Source of the DNA: Lunularia cruciata
Taxonomy: Eukaryota; Streptophyta; Marchantiopsida; Lunulariales; Lunulariaceae
DNA length: 64,000 bases
Direction of reading: 5' to 3'
NCBI GenBank assembly: GCA_948567375.1
Contig: OX419758.1
Span: 16,435,001 to 16,499,000, forward strand
Below are positions 24,201 to 36,871 of this stretch, one piece after another. Made by a program: the position numbers and the translations under genes. Within the stretch, counting starts at the first letter, position 1, and each line of letters opens with the position of its first letter. The notes below the pieces were generated by a model that saw only the letters and a program-made list of their open reading frames with translations, was not told where the DNA came from and ran no database searches.

Positions 24201-27200
24201 TTCACTTCCCCAGATTGCATGTCGATATGTAGTATAATTCCTATCTGCTGGCTCCCCATAATCCGTGTTCCAACTTCTGCTGATAGCATTTGGGATTTTG
24301 CTTTCTGGCAGAAATTTCTCGGGGCGTTGCGAGCAAGATTTAACTCTGCAAAGGAGGAGGTCAATAGTGAACTTGAGGTCTTTGCAGGGGATCTGGTCGA
24401 GATTCTCGAGAAAAATGCTGATCAGCCGCCTGACTGGCAAGAAACAACTGAAGATTTACTGGTATTGGCTCGCCAGTGTGCCTTAATGTCGTCCCATGAA
24501 TTCCGGAAGCACTGTGAAAGTATTGTGCAGGAGCTTGATGACAAGCGTCAAATGCTACCCATGGGAATACTTAAGCAGCTGCACACTCGAATGCTTTTTA
24601 TTCTCACTCGGTGCACTCGTCTGTTACAATTTCAAAAGGAAAATGGCTTGGAAGAAGAGGTTCCCACCCATAAGTCGCACCAACTTACTAAGACGCCTCA
24701 ACCTCTGGGTCCGTCTCTGGACAGGGCGTGGACTATGAGGAACAACGAAAACAATAAAACGAAAGAGAAGAAAGGGAAAGCGAAAATCGTTGCCTCAATC
24801 TTATCACCCCTTAAGGAACCCTTGAAAGAGAAGAAGTCACAAAAAATGTCCATATCTAGCCCTATCATAGAACCACAATTGATTCCAGGGAGAGGCGAGG
24901 ACGAAGGGACTACCTCTGGTAGTACCAAAAGTGGGAAGCTCAAACCATCTTTTGGGGGTTTGAATAGTTCAACACTGCGGCAAGAAAAGGTGATGTCTGA
25001 AGTTGATTTCCTTATAGCAGACCGTCTAGCATCGTGGAAGAGAACATGTTCTCGAGAGAAGGTAACGACTCCAGATTCAACTCGCGCTGATAGTGAAGCG
25101 AAGTTCAAAGCTAGCAGCACACCTTCGAGGCAGACCAGCACTGGGACTCCCACCCCTAAAGTATCATGGGGATACTGGGGTGACCAGCCTGCCGCAGTTG
25201 AAGATTCGTACGTGGTGATATGTAGAATATGTGAGGAGGAAGTTCCCACGTTGTGCTTGGAGGAGCATTCAAGAGTCTGCGCATTTGCTGATAGATGTGA
25301 TCACAAGTCCCAGAGCATTGACGAGCGGCTCAGGAGGTTGGCCGAAACTCTGGAGAGAATGTTGGAGAGCTATACACCGAAGAGTGTCCAGGTTGGTGCC
25401 GGGGGGAGTCCTGAACCAGTGCGGGCTTTTAGTAATGCCTCTGCAGGAGATATTATCGAAGGCTTTTTTGACAAGTCGGGCAGTCTCAATCGGAAAGGCT
25501 CCGAAGATATGCTCGAAGATCTACATGAGATAGATGCTGCTAGCATCGATGACCCGAAAGGGAGCTTCAATGCCATCACCTGTAAAACTAGGTTTGGACC
25601 TAAATCTGAGTTGGGTGTAGCCTCATCATCAGGAGGCAGTGTGACTCCTCGGTCACCTATTGCCACTCCGAGGGCCACCCCATTTGACCAATGGTTGCCG
25701 GAACGAAGTAGCATGGTGGAGCCAGGAGATCCCATGCAGGTAAAGCAGGTTGTCCCATCATTCTCATCCCATGGATTTGCCATGTCATATAACTGTATAA
25801 GGAGTTTCATATATCCCTAGAGCTTCACTGAACGGCTTCCGCTCTCATCTCCTAATATCATTAGAGCTTCGTGGAAGATCTGCATCTAGCCATGTGATTT
25901 CCCTGATCTCATTACGCATCTGCAAATTTCTTTCATATGAAAGCTCTTCTCGTTAGCAACTTTTTGGTTCTCTCTTTTTCGTTCAACTTTCGCACAGAAG
26001 AAAAACTTCCCGGTTCTTACTGGTCCAGTGTTGTTCCTAGCATTATTTCCAAGGCGTGGCCGTAAGCTGCTAGATTACCTCTCTAAAACAGGTTTCTGGT
26101 ACCCATGTAAAATCGTGCTCGGCAAGTACAGATTCTACTGGCAGCTCGTGTTCCTCTTCCAAGTAACTAAAGTGGTCTGCTTACGGAATGGTTCTGTACA
26201 TGCATTTGTTGCAGATAAATGAGTTGGCGGACATTGCTAAATGTGTAGCAAGCTCAAATCCAGCGGATGTTCTTGCTCCAGAGTACTTAGTTTCCTGCAT
26301 GCAGGATTTAACTGAAGTTCTTCAGCAAAATAAAATTGAGGCACTGACTGTGGACACGTTTGGAAAACGTATTGAAAAACTATTGAGGTACTTTGAAAAA
26401 CTATTAAGGTACTTTTGAAATTGAATTTGTGGTGGTGTGAGTCACCCAAGCTATAGATCAACAGGGCAACCCAGTTTCACGCAGACATTGGATGGCGAGT
26501 TGTTGCCGAGGTGGGACTCAAGAACATGCAGAAGCTGTTAATGCTCGCCTTATGAGTCATTCCGTCATTCATGATAGGAACTCCTGTTGCATCTCGAGTA
26601 ATTAGACTACGGGAAGTAGTTGTGCCGCAGTGGTGGTACCATGTGCTACATTATCGCAATGCTTTGGACCTGACTCCAGTTTTGTCCAACTGTCTCCATC
26701 TTTTAGGGAAAAATACCAGCTGGTGTGTGAGATGGCTGAACAAAATAGTCTGGACACATCAAGCAACGTTCCTGATGACGATGGTCCGATGGAAGATGAC
26801 GGATTTCCAAGTCAAAAATCTACTCCAGTGCACCCAGCTTACAAGGACCGAACAACCATAGATGATTTCGAAATAATAAAGCCAATAAGTCGTGGTGCCT
26901 TTGGGAGGGTGTTCCTGGCAAGGAAAAGGACTACGGGTGATCTTTTTGCTATAAAGGTGAGGTCTAGTTCTCGATCTAGTTCGTTATTTACCGGGTCTTA
27001 CGAAGATAAGGTAACAGTAATAACCGGCCGTTATTTGTGAAGAGAATGTGTAGTACTTCTTGTCATGCTGGGGAGTTTTTAGGTTAGTCGATTTCTTCAA
27101 GACTAAACAGTTGACGAGCGAGCAGGCACATGAGTATCTAAATTTTGGTTTTACAAATTTACTTAGACCTGATCACAAATCTTCTATTTGCAGGTTTTAA

Positions 27201-30159
27201 GAAAGGTAGACATGATTCGAAAGAATGCCGTGGAAAGTGTACAAGCTGAGAGAAACATCCTCATTTCAGCAAGGAACCCCTTCGTGGTATGCTATTCAGT
27301 TGTTGCAGATCTTTCACTCGCTATCATGAAATGAAATACAATAGGTGCTGTTTCTAATCTTCTGCGGGCTCATGAATGTGCATGACAGTGTTTTGAAAAG
27401 GAGCTCTGCATTTTAAAGGAGTTCTAGCTTTTGATAGCAGTTCTGTTTTGTCTGATCATGCAGGTTCGTTTCTTCTACTCATTCACCTGTCGGGATAATC
27501 TCTATTTGGTGATGGAGTATCTTAATGGTGGGGATCTTTACTCTATGATGAGGACATTTGGGAGTCTGGACGAGGACATAGCTAAAGTGTATATTGCTGA
27601 GTTGGTAAGTTCCTTCAGGTGTTTACAAGACGGTAGACCTTTGGCTTTGTTCTAGAGGGATGCGCTATTTCAAGCTCTTGGATCCAATCTTTGGCCTCGG
27701 AGCGAGTTTGCGCTTTTGGCTTTGTTTCTTCTGAGCTCAACAAATTATTTTATAACCATAACTTCCATTTGCTTGTTGCAGGTTCTGGCACTTGAATACC
27801 TTCACCAGCTGGGTGTAGTTCATCGAGACTTAAAACCTGATAACCTACTAATTGCCCATGACGGCCACATCAAGGTGAGGTGTTTGGTGCTTGATGATAA
27901 AATTTTGTTTCCATGTATAAGGCTTCATATAGGCTCTACGCCAACCACTGGTTCTGCCCGTAGTATCTTCCGTAGAATGGCAGTAGTATTTCGTTTGCAC
28001 GACACCTGTTTCTTGGTAACCTGATTTCCCTAATCAAATACACTTTGTCAATGTTTAACAGTTGACAGATTTTGGGCTTTCAAGAGTTGGTCTTATCAAC
28101 AGCACGGATGATCTATCCGGACCAGCTGCAAGTGGTATCCAAGTGGAGGAGTCGTGGGAAGCAGCAGAAGAACATGCGAAGCAACGAGAGAGGAGGCAAC
28201 AACAATCAGCAGTGGGAACCCCAGACTACCTGGCTCCTGAAATTTTACTTGGAACTGGTCATGGTTAGTATCGAAGCTCTATCATAAGTTCAATAAAGGT
28301 ATTTGAATACAGAGTTCACTGTCATTTGAATGCAAAGTGTATATTTTCTACATTGTATTATCTGCAACTCGAGCTTTTCTTTTTCAGAATAAAATTGCTC
28401 ATATATTTTCCCTTGGTTCATCGATACTTGTAGGCACTACTGCGGATTGGTGGTCCACGGGAGTTATTCTCTTTGAGTTTCTTACTGGAATCCCACCCTT
28501 TAATGCAGAGCACCCCCAGGTTTGAACACCTCTATCACTTGACATTGCATTTATCGCAGTCAAGCCGAGCTGTTTTGCCATCTTCAGCGATCATGCTTGC
28601 ATCTTAAGGAGTCCCCTGAAGTACAGAGTTTTGCAAATTATAGATGGTGCTTTTCATGTTTTAGGGATCTGATTTGTTATCATCGATCCTTTCGGAGTAA
28701 CTTCTTATGTCCTTTTGATTGCAGGTAATTTTTGACAATATTCTTAACCGGAAAATACCTTGGCCTAACGTTCCAGGAGACATGTCTTATGAGGCCCAAG
28801 ATCTTATCGATGGGTAAGGACATGGACTCAACTTTTCCTCGTCGAGGCCTCGGTGAGGCACCTTGACGTAGATTGTCTCACTTTCTCTTTTCCTGTGCTT
28901 GGAAATACACAAGATAGACAAGAGTCCTAGCTAGATATGGTTGAAGGTATTTTCGCCGATACAGTATTTCAAGAAAAATTACTGTATACCAACTTGCTGC
29001 AAGAATTTATCGGGGGAAGCCACTTGGGAGATTGGGTGTCCAATCTTATTAGCTGTCATGACCTTTTGCACTGACGGAACCCGCAATGCAATTGTGCAGG
29101 CTTCTTAGAGAGGATCCAAATGAGCGACTTGGAGCTAAGGGGGCCGCCGAGGTTAGTTATCTCCTTCATATAACTGCTAGTCTTTTGAATGGATTCTGCA
29201 CACTGGAGTGCGTTCAAAGATTCCTGAAAGCATACGTGCATAATTCCTCCGGGGAAGAATAGATGCAGGAGTCATGAACATGGAACACATCTGTACTATG
29301 ATGAACATACTAAAGCTATGTTTTGCATTCCACTACCGACAGCTGGTCTTGCACTCCATTACTTATTATGTCTATGATAATAATATTTCGTTGGATGCAG
29401 GTCAAAGCACATCCTTTCTTCAAGGATATTAGTTGGGATAATTTGGCTCGACAAAAAGCAGCTTTCGTACCAAGCCCCGATACTGCGCATGATACGAGTT
29501 ACTTCACATCCAGGCACTCGTGGAATCAAACAGATTCACGTGTTTTCCCCACAGAAACAGAGTTTGGGGACTCCTCTGATTTCGGTTGTAGCAGTAGTGG
29601 AAGCAGCAGTTCAATGGAAACCAGGCCAGAGGAAGGGGTGAGTTCAACTTTGTTTTGGCGTTTTACTATCTAGCTTCGAGTTATGGTACTATTTAACCTT
29701 TGATATTTCTGGATTGCACGATATCCGGACAGGCTACTTTTTGTGCTTGAATTTTGGTCTGGCTCAAGGTTTTGACTTCCTGTAAAGCATTTCAAGCCAC
29801 TGTAGCATCGGGTAGTAATTTTTGTTGTGCTATTTCATGTCGTTCAATTTCATTGCCCTGAGTTGTCCAAGAAATGTACTACTATTGCAGGGAGACCAAT
29901 GTGGTGAAATGACGGCGGAGTTTGAGAATACAACCGCTGGAAAGTATACGTTCAGCAATTTTTCTTTCAAGGTTAGATTACTTAGCATCACCCTTCCTAT
30001 TTTCATGACGTTAGCAGAAGTGCAGCACCAGCTTCAGTTAACTTGCCGCTAACTGAGTGCTATTTCCCGTACAATGTGCAGTGTTTATCACAGCTTGCAT
30101 CCATCAACTATGATCTACTTTTACAAACTGAAAGGAATTCTCCGAAGGGCCCAAGTTGA
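21198..30159 (+). CDS. IRE: IRE/IREH1-family AGC Ser/Thr kinase, 16 exons, about 1127 aa
   Basis: Exons: 21198-21288 (tentative), 23358-23458, 23659-23847, 24312-25739, 26215-26387, 26707-26956, 27194-27286, 27464-27604, 27782-27874, 28062-28263, 28434-28519, 28725-28813, 29100-29151, 29401-29637, 29891-29971, 30082-30159 (stop TGA). All junctions are GT-AG with matching phase and total 3384 nt. The N-terminal half carries the plant IRE signature ([28 protein letters not shown], then ELPMG-like [15 protein letters not shown]). A C2HC zinc-binding segment is at residues about 431-450 ([14 protein letters not shown]). The kinase domain starts near 713: RGAFGRV loop, AIK Lys744, HRDLKPDN 836-843, DFG 856-858, GTPDYLAPE 905-913. 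The long DFG-APE insert is typical of IRE and related MAST kinases. A C-terminal AGC extension ends [19 protein letters not shown]. Arabidopsis IRE controls root-hair tip growth; a comparable tip-growth role is inference. The first exon was chosen for its ATG, GTAAGT donor and matching phase. Confidence 0.93.
26374..26415 (+). repeat. 21-bp in-frame tandem duplication spanning a splice donor
   Basis: Two 21-bp units, 26374-26394 and 26395-26415, differ by one base (TTGAGGTAC versus TTAAGGTAC). Each contains an AG/GTAC donor, at 26388 and 26409. Use of the second adds exactly seven codons (sequence YFEKLLR) to exon 5 without changing frame or phase. Confidence 0.85.
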
Positions 30160-32104
30160 ATGTGGTTGCTCTACCAGTAATCTTCGTTTTTTTGGATCCT
30201 TGGCATCGGTCCGAGGATGGCCATTGAATGGGGCAACTTGGCAGCAAACGCATGGTCAATCCTGTGCGCGGCCTTCTGGATCTCATGTACTATATGTAAT
30301 ATGTAACACAATTATTGAAGTCATTTTTAACCTTGTAACGCTTAATTATGGTAGTCGTCAGTCACTTGAAACCAGTTATCGATCTTTTCAGGCTCATTGA
30401 AATGTTCCGAAGTAGTTTGTGCTCTGATTGTCTCTTCTACTTCACTGATAATGAGACTTGAAATCATTCCTTGGGGACCCTGTACGTTTCATGTTAAACC
30501 TCTCCGGCCCGTGAACTAAACTCTGAACGGCATTGGATTCCATCTTTTGCTTATTCAAGAGGGCCCAGGTCCCATGGTTGACACTGGAGGCAGGTGGGAT
30601 CAACAGACCTTGTGTTCGTGCAGTGTTCTCGGTCAGAGCCACAGACTATAGTGGGGAGATGCCGCCAGATGTATCATTTGACATTCGAGTTGAGATTGGT
30701 AGGTCTTTCGTGATCATATAGGAAGGGGGTGTGACCTTCGCACACCATGGACTCTCGTTTGTGGTTGCTATATAATGATGTAGTAACCCTTTTAAAACAG
30801 CCTGAGTGTGGGCTTTACTTCATAGTATGCTTTAGTTTGAATGAATGTATGGCTCCTCCATTAACTAACATCTATTCGGACGATTATTCTGATCTGATCC
30901 GAGGAAGTGTATTTTCATGATGCAAGGTTGGTCCAGTTGATGTACTCGGTCTCTGCACACATTTCCTTTTTGGTCTCTTCGTTATTTGTCGTGAGTATTC
31001 CTCTTTTCCGCCTTGGTATACGTGAGTTTTGAATTATTATTAGGGTGAGGCACTGACGTTGAAACCAGAACACACATCCTAAACAGTGCGTCGTAGAATT
31101 ACGATCTGCAAAATTATTGCTTACGTCTACATAGCTGAAATTTTAGCCGTCTATCTGCAAACAGACTTCAGCCTCTGGATTATGCGAAATGTTCACTTTG
31201 GTCATGGAATGAAGTTCGTGCGTCCTTGCCATGTTCTCGGATGTTGAAGCCTGCGCTTCTTCTAAATTATTCATCAGTCCTCAACTATTCCCGCACACAC
31301 TGATTAGCGAGAGGTTGATGACTCCTGCCACCTTCAAACTATACTTTTAACATTATTTGGTGGCCATACGGTACCAGATCTCCTATTGCAGTAACTTTCT
31401 TACAAGAAGCTTGCCAGCAATGCCGGGGAGACGACAGATAAGGGACGAGCTCAGAAAGCTCTTGTGCGGCACTACACCTGTGTCGGAAATTTGAGCGGTC
31501 TAGACAGTATCACTTGTACATGCTAAATGCTACCTCAAGACATTCAGCTCGTCAAATGCTTAGATGGGCAGCACCAGACACTTGTACGCGAATCATCGCT
31601 GAGACGAATTGCACGAGAAGTCATTGTCGGGAGGTCGTTGTAAAGCGAGAGAGATGAATATGGGCCTCTTTAGAATGTGGCATAGCAGCGACTGGATCTC
31701 GAAATCGATGTGAACCGGTCCCTTCCCTTCGTAAAGTTTAGCGGACACTGAATTCTTTTCCGAGAAGAACTCGTGTATAAGCTCTGGCATGCCGAAGCGA
31801 TATTGTTTTCACGTTCAAGAACATTCTGAGTCATTCAACGTTCCGAAACTCATTCGGATGAGATTAATTTAACTTATGAGAACTCGTGACCCACGTCAAA
31901 GTCACCTCGATCGTGCTATCTCAAAGGGTGGGCCTATCGTCGGCATAGGGACGTCCCTTCCAGAGCAACACACGACTGTTATTACATTAGTAGCTAAACG
32001 CGATACCTGTGAATGTCCCCAGTACTGTCGCTGCAATGGATACAGCTAATGCATGCTAAGAAAACAGGAGCCCATATCCCCGGTCAAAGTCCGTAACCGT
32101 TTCT
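30160..32104. other. 3' flank of the kinase gene, no further gene seen
   Basis: The first several hundred bases probably include the kinase 3' UTR. Short ORFs at 30074-30400, 30533-30721 and 31593-31790 (minus) have no recognisable domain. No repeat or RNA gene was recognised. Confidence 0.4.
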
Positions 32105-32539
32105 CAGCCTAGGATCTAGTGTGTCTCGAATGGAAAAGTGTAGATCGCAAATTGTTGGGCAAGCTTATGTTCGGAAAACTTTCGCCTCTTTCCCAGGCGA
32201 CCACATAGAACACAAGAAAGATGGGAAGACCCATCAAGCCTCCAAGTGAGAGACAAAAGAGGTAGAACGAGACTAGCTTCCAATAGTATCGATCTGAGAA
32301 ATTTTCCCACCGCACCTTAAAATATTTCACCGCACCTAAAATATCCCAAGCTAGAATCTAGATTGTTTTAGAACAGGCATTCAACTGCACCTAAGATATC
32401 CCACGCTAGAATCTAGATTGTTTTAGAGCAGGCATTCAATAGTTTACCGGCGCTATGTCCTTGCGCCACGACAGATTGGTATGTGATCCTCCTCAGCCTA
32501 GAATCTAGTGTGTCTCGAATGGAAAATTGTAAATCGCAA
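32105..32539. repeat. Direct-repeat cluster
   Basis: A 46-bp segment starting CAGCCTAG(G/A)ATCTAGTG occurs at 32105-32150 and 32494-32539 with a few mismatches. Between them is a 55-bp tandem duplication, 32332-32386 and 32387-32441, each starting GCACCTAA and containing CTAGAATCTAGATTGTTTTA. A LINE-like 3' tail (32205-32303) lies between the first long repeat and the tandem pair. Looks like a small repeat-driven expansion; no coding function seen. Confidence 0.8.
32205..32303 (-). mobile_element. LINE-like 3' tail fragment
   Basis: GATGGGAAGACCCATCAAGCC, ACAAAAGAGG and the end TCTGAGAAAT follow the order of the minus-strand tail at 1810-1900 (copy 2). Only the tail remains, as expected for a 5'-truncated or heavily decayed insertion. 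Confidence 0.55.
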
Positions 32540-33685
32540 GTAGCTACTCAAGCAGCGCTCGCTCGTTTCGCAGGCTAGACTCTACACATTTAGAGTGGGC
32601 ATCAGTAGCTTACTGGTGCTCTGTCCTTACGAAAGATGGTGATTGTTTTGTCCGGAATACGCTACTTCGGGGGCCGAACTTGGGCAAGGAAGATACTGTG
32701 TACACAACGGTATGGTGTGTCTGTGTACTGCCATGTCCATGTTCGCACTGCTGTGTCTCTTCATCTTCGACTGTCGTTCGGATGAACCTTTCGTTATCTT
32801 TTGCTGCACTGATTTCTGATGTCTTTAGTACGATATAATCTGGAACTGAGGTACCGTTGCCTTCATGGAATGCGCGTCATGGGATTTTACTTCCCTTTCA
32901 ACATGGAATTCAATCGATTTGCTTTGCTTGTCCGCATGCTATTCATGCCCATGAAGGATCATTATGTTACAAAGTACCATCATGACCTTATTCTGATGAG
33001 GTGTATACCTTTTCCACCGGCTACTGTCTTAAGGTTTCCTTTGTAGAAAGACTACCGAACAAAAGTTGCACAAGATTGACTTAAACATGATCCAAACTTC
33101 GACTTAACGGTATCTGAACTTGGCAGGAAGACTTCACAATTCGGATTCCATAACTTGGCACCTGAGTTCACGAACTAAGCTTTTATACTTGCTCTCATTT
33201 TATATATAATCAACGGATTCAACATTAGTTGAATCTTTTCTTGAAGTTAGTTCATGATGATTTATGGTAAGTGAAGTTAAAGCACCAGTTCCACAATATC
33301 CTAATAATATGGCAGATGGATCTTAAGAACTCGATTTATCATATATTCTGCCAAAAGTTGCCGAATATTAGCTCCAATTTGGCCTCGGATTTCAGCTTCC
33401 GGATTTCAGATGGTATACCAAAATGATCCCGAGAAGATGTGATTACGAATTTTTCTTAGTAATAGATCCATTAAGAGAATGTGAGTTCCAAAGATTCAAT
33501 TAAGCTCTGTTTAATAACTCTACATAGAGAGTGACTTACTGTAGAAGCCATCAGTACTGGAATGTTGAATGGACACCCTGGCAATATGAACCTTTATCTT
33601 CCACACTCTAAGCTTGAAAATATGCATTCTATTTGCTGTACATCTCCACACCATGTTTATATTGTTAACAAGATAAGATAAGATT
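32540..33685. other. Intergenic, no gene recognised
   Basis: Only short ORFs, such as 32819-33046, without recognisable domains. Composition is moderately AT-rich, and no terminal repeats or RNA motifs were found. Confidence 0.35.
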
Positions 33686-34010
33686 TGTTGACACATTTGT
33701 GAGGGAGAGAGCGAGGGTTTATCATTCCAGGTGTAAGAGGTATCACTCTCATTCTCATATTTTTTTGCATATTTTAGGCTGATGTGTCCATTGTCTCTAC
33801 AAGAACATTGACTGATACAATCCATAGGAGAGCAATTACACTAGGTGATGCTGCTTGTTTGTAGATCAGATGACTTGCATAGCTCAGATATCTTAGGTGC
33901 TGCATGGCAGATTCCTCTCACCAACACTATTTTACTATTCCTTATGTTTTTTCCTTGTGGTGCTTGATGGGGTCTTCTCATACTTCTTGTTATCCCATGC
34001 AATCACCTCT
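33686..34010 (+). pseudogene. LINE-like element 3' end (copy 3)
   Basis: Follows copy 1 (about 1390-1720) in order: GACACATTTGT, a TATCA..CAG..GGTATCACTCTCAT segment, the CAATCCATAGGAGAGCAATTA block and AGATATCTTAGGTGC. It ends in the CTTGATGGGGTCTTCTCAT tail and CTTCTTGTTATCCCATGCAATC. Frames are broken. It preserves only the last ORF codons and the 3' UTR-like tail. Confidence 0.65.
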
Positions 34011-36871
34011 TTCTTTGAAAATTAGACTTGAAGTGTACAAGATCAAGGGGAAGGAGCCTTTTGTAGAGGATCTAGACAACGAGGCTAGATCTCCAAAAAA
34101 GTTCAACCTCGAGTTTTCTACCACAAAACAAGCATTGGTATGATCAACAAGTGTGAAGTCCTCATTAGAAGTAGACTCTCTCAACAAGTTAATGATGTCT
34201 AATAAAATATTGAATACCTACATCTAATAGATAATAAACTTGAAGTTTGGGGTGTTAGCAATGTTTAATGAAATATTGAGTAACAATATCTAATATTGAA
34301 TAGACACTAAACTTGACATTTTTTAGCAATGTGTTGTTTATTAGATACTTTTGATGAACAATATAATTGTGTACAAGTTGCTTGACAAGATAACGATGAC
34401 CAATTTGCATTCAAACTCTTCCAACGTGATCTTTGCCATTGACAAAAGAGGTTGGATATCAAAAGAGAAGTTGATAAATCTTCCATCTTGTAATTGGAGG
34501 TCTCATGTTAAAGGTAGGAGCACAATGTCATTATTATGTGGAAGTTGTTGCAAGTGCATATGTAGAGTTATCCTCTTATGGTTTGTTCTGCTTGAGTTTA
34601 TGTTGGTCTAAGTCAGGTCAAAGTAAGCATTTTTCTCATACAATGCTTATGTGCAAGCTTAGCATGGTTATATTCTTGTACAAAAGATTGAGCACTATCA
34701 TGATAAGTTTTGAGAGAATATGGATATTGTGAATTGTGATAAGAAGAAGTTGCTTATAGAGACAAAAAGTATTCAAGATGAAGTTATATAGGTTACTATA
34801 GCCTTGCATCTGGCAAGTATTTTGGTTTTTATATTATAAATTTTTATCCAATATTATCAATTTTAATGAATTTCTCTTGATTATTTCAATTATTGGACAT
34901 AATTTATGAGAACCTACAGTCTACAAAGTTATGGACCCATTCAATCTAACTACCAACCGTCTTAATGGAATAGCGAATATTATTTTGGACAAAATTAGAG
35001 ATCCAATCAATCTGACAAGAACAGTCAGTTTTATGATAGTATAATAAGGGGATCCAAATGAGAAATTTATAGTTTTCTTATAGGACCTGAACCACTGCCC
35101 GGAAAATTTCTGTTAGGCAATATAAGAAAAAAGCTTTCACACAAATAAAAATAAACAAAACAAACTTTACAATCTAAAATTTGAAATTTAGAAGTTTTTT
35201 AATGTCAACAACGACAATATATTAAAAAATTTCAAGTCAATTTGTCAAAGATAATTATGATATAATGCTTTTATTTTATGCATGGAATAATTTAATGTGT
35301 GCTCATTCATTATCTCTAATTAAACTTGAGAAATTCATTTGTAATCTCAATTTACCATAAAATATAACGAGTAACCTTTACACAAATGTAAAGGTATATG
35401 TTTTACTACAAAATACACAATATGATGGGTTATCTTTCTCCTTACATACATCGAGTCGCCGCTGACACAAGATTCGCTTAAAGTCTCTGCTCCTGACGGC
35501 AGCGGCGACTATTCAGGGATCCACGCGTCGTCCATCGACCTATCGCTTGTGCCGCACAGAAAAGTTTCAGGCGTCAGGAAGATTTCATGGAGCAATTGTC
35601 GGGTTCCGCACGACAAACCGAGGGTTAATCGGCTGCCTGTTTCATTCCGAGCACTAGTAGGTTCGCCTGTTTCATTTCCGATAGTTCACTAACCGCCGGG
35701 AGGACTCAAAACGTGCCTGAATGAGTGCCACTATCTGCCGAGAACCTTCGAACACGAAGAAACATCGCTTTAGACTCGTCCTCTCCCCCTCTCGTTCAGC
35801 TGTGGAGCTGGAGTCTTGCAATTGCACTTGAGAGGATCGAATACCGGATCACTGCCGAATCCAACGGCATTAACCGCGAAGTAGGTCCACTTGACTTCAA
35901 TCCCTGGTAGGTCCCGCGAATCAGCAATCGAAAAGGTACTGTGTCGATTTTGAAGTTCGAGGAAACACGCTGACCCAATTCCAAAAATTGTGTGCACGAA
36001 ATTTGTTCAGATCGCGTGCAGTTTGGAATCCGCGAACCATTTTGATCACGAGTGGATCGCACAGTTTTACCGTGAAAGATTTGGATCTCGTCGTTAGCGT
36101 GATTCCCAAAAGCAAGGAGAGAGGGAAGTGAATCGTCTCATGTACGCGGCGGGAGAGGAGGTTGAGTGTACTTTACCGGCCGATTGTTGTTACTACTACT
36201 TCTTCCCTTCTACTGTACTTAAATGGACTTGGGGGTGCACCCCCCATCTGGGGGACAACAGATCGCTGCAGCAGCTGCGTCAAGACGAGGTGGATCGAGA
36301 GGGGAGGAATTGAAGCAGCAGTACGACAGGGACGATAGTTTATTTACTTCGTCAGTTGAGATGACGATGACGGGGGCGGCTGAGGATAATGATGATGTTA
36401 CAGTCCCTTTGATCTTCGCTGTGAGTGGCTGTCACCCATTTTAAGCGTATACCATATTGGTAATCAGGATTTGATGTGACGGCGCAAGGAGAAGTAAATT
36501 ATGAGTGTTAATGATGGGGATCAAATCGGGATTGTTAAGACTGTAAATTCATCGGTAGAGGTTGGATCATAAACTAGGAATCGTACGGGAGCTCTGGAGT
36601 TGGCTTCGGAGTTGTGACTAGAGGTGGCAGGTCTTGAAGTTGGGTTGAAAGAAGTGGGCAATATTTGTGGATTTGAGCAGCAACTGAAATGATTTGTTCT
36701 TCGATCCACACTTCCTACAGCCAATTAAGTGCAAAAGGGGACTGCATTGAATGTTGAAATCATACAGCAGCTACTTGGTTCTGCTCATCGAGACTTGGGA
36801 ATTTGGTAGGACGAAAGCTCTTATGCAACTGGAACAAGGCCCAAACTTGATGACTTCAAACCAAATGAGGA
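34011..36871. other. Intergenic; AT-rich then GC-richer 5' flank of the transporter gene
   Basis: 34011-35430 is AT-rich with no recognised gene. From about 35440 composition rises in GC. A 10-bp inverted repeat, GTCGCCGCTG at 35455-35464 and CAGCGGCGAC at 35500-35509, lies in it. The part 35500-36870 probably contains promoter and 5' UTR of the MFS gene; the short ORFs there overlap on both strands and show no domain. Confidence 0.4.

Noticed and set aside
24698-25810. Minus-strand ORFs of 183 and 146 aa
   Set aside because: They lie antisense to the large exon 4 of the kinase gene, whose protein is clearly recognised.
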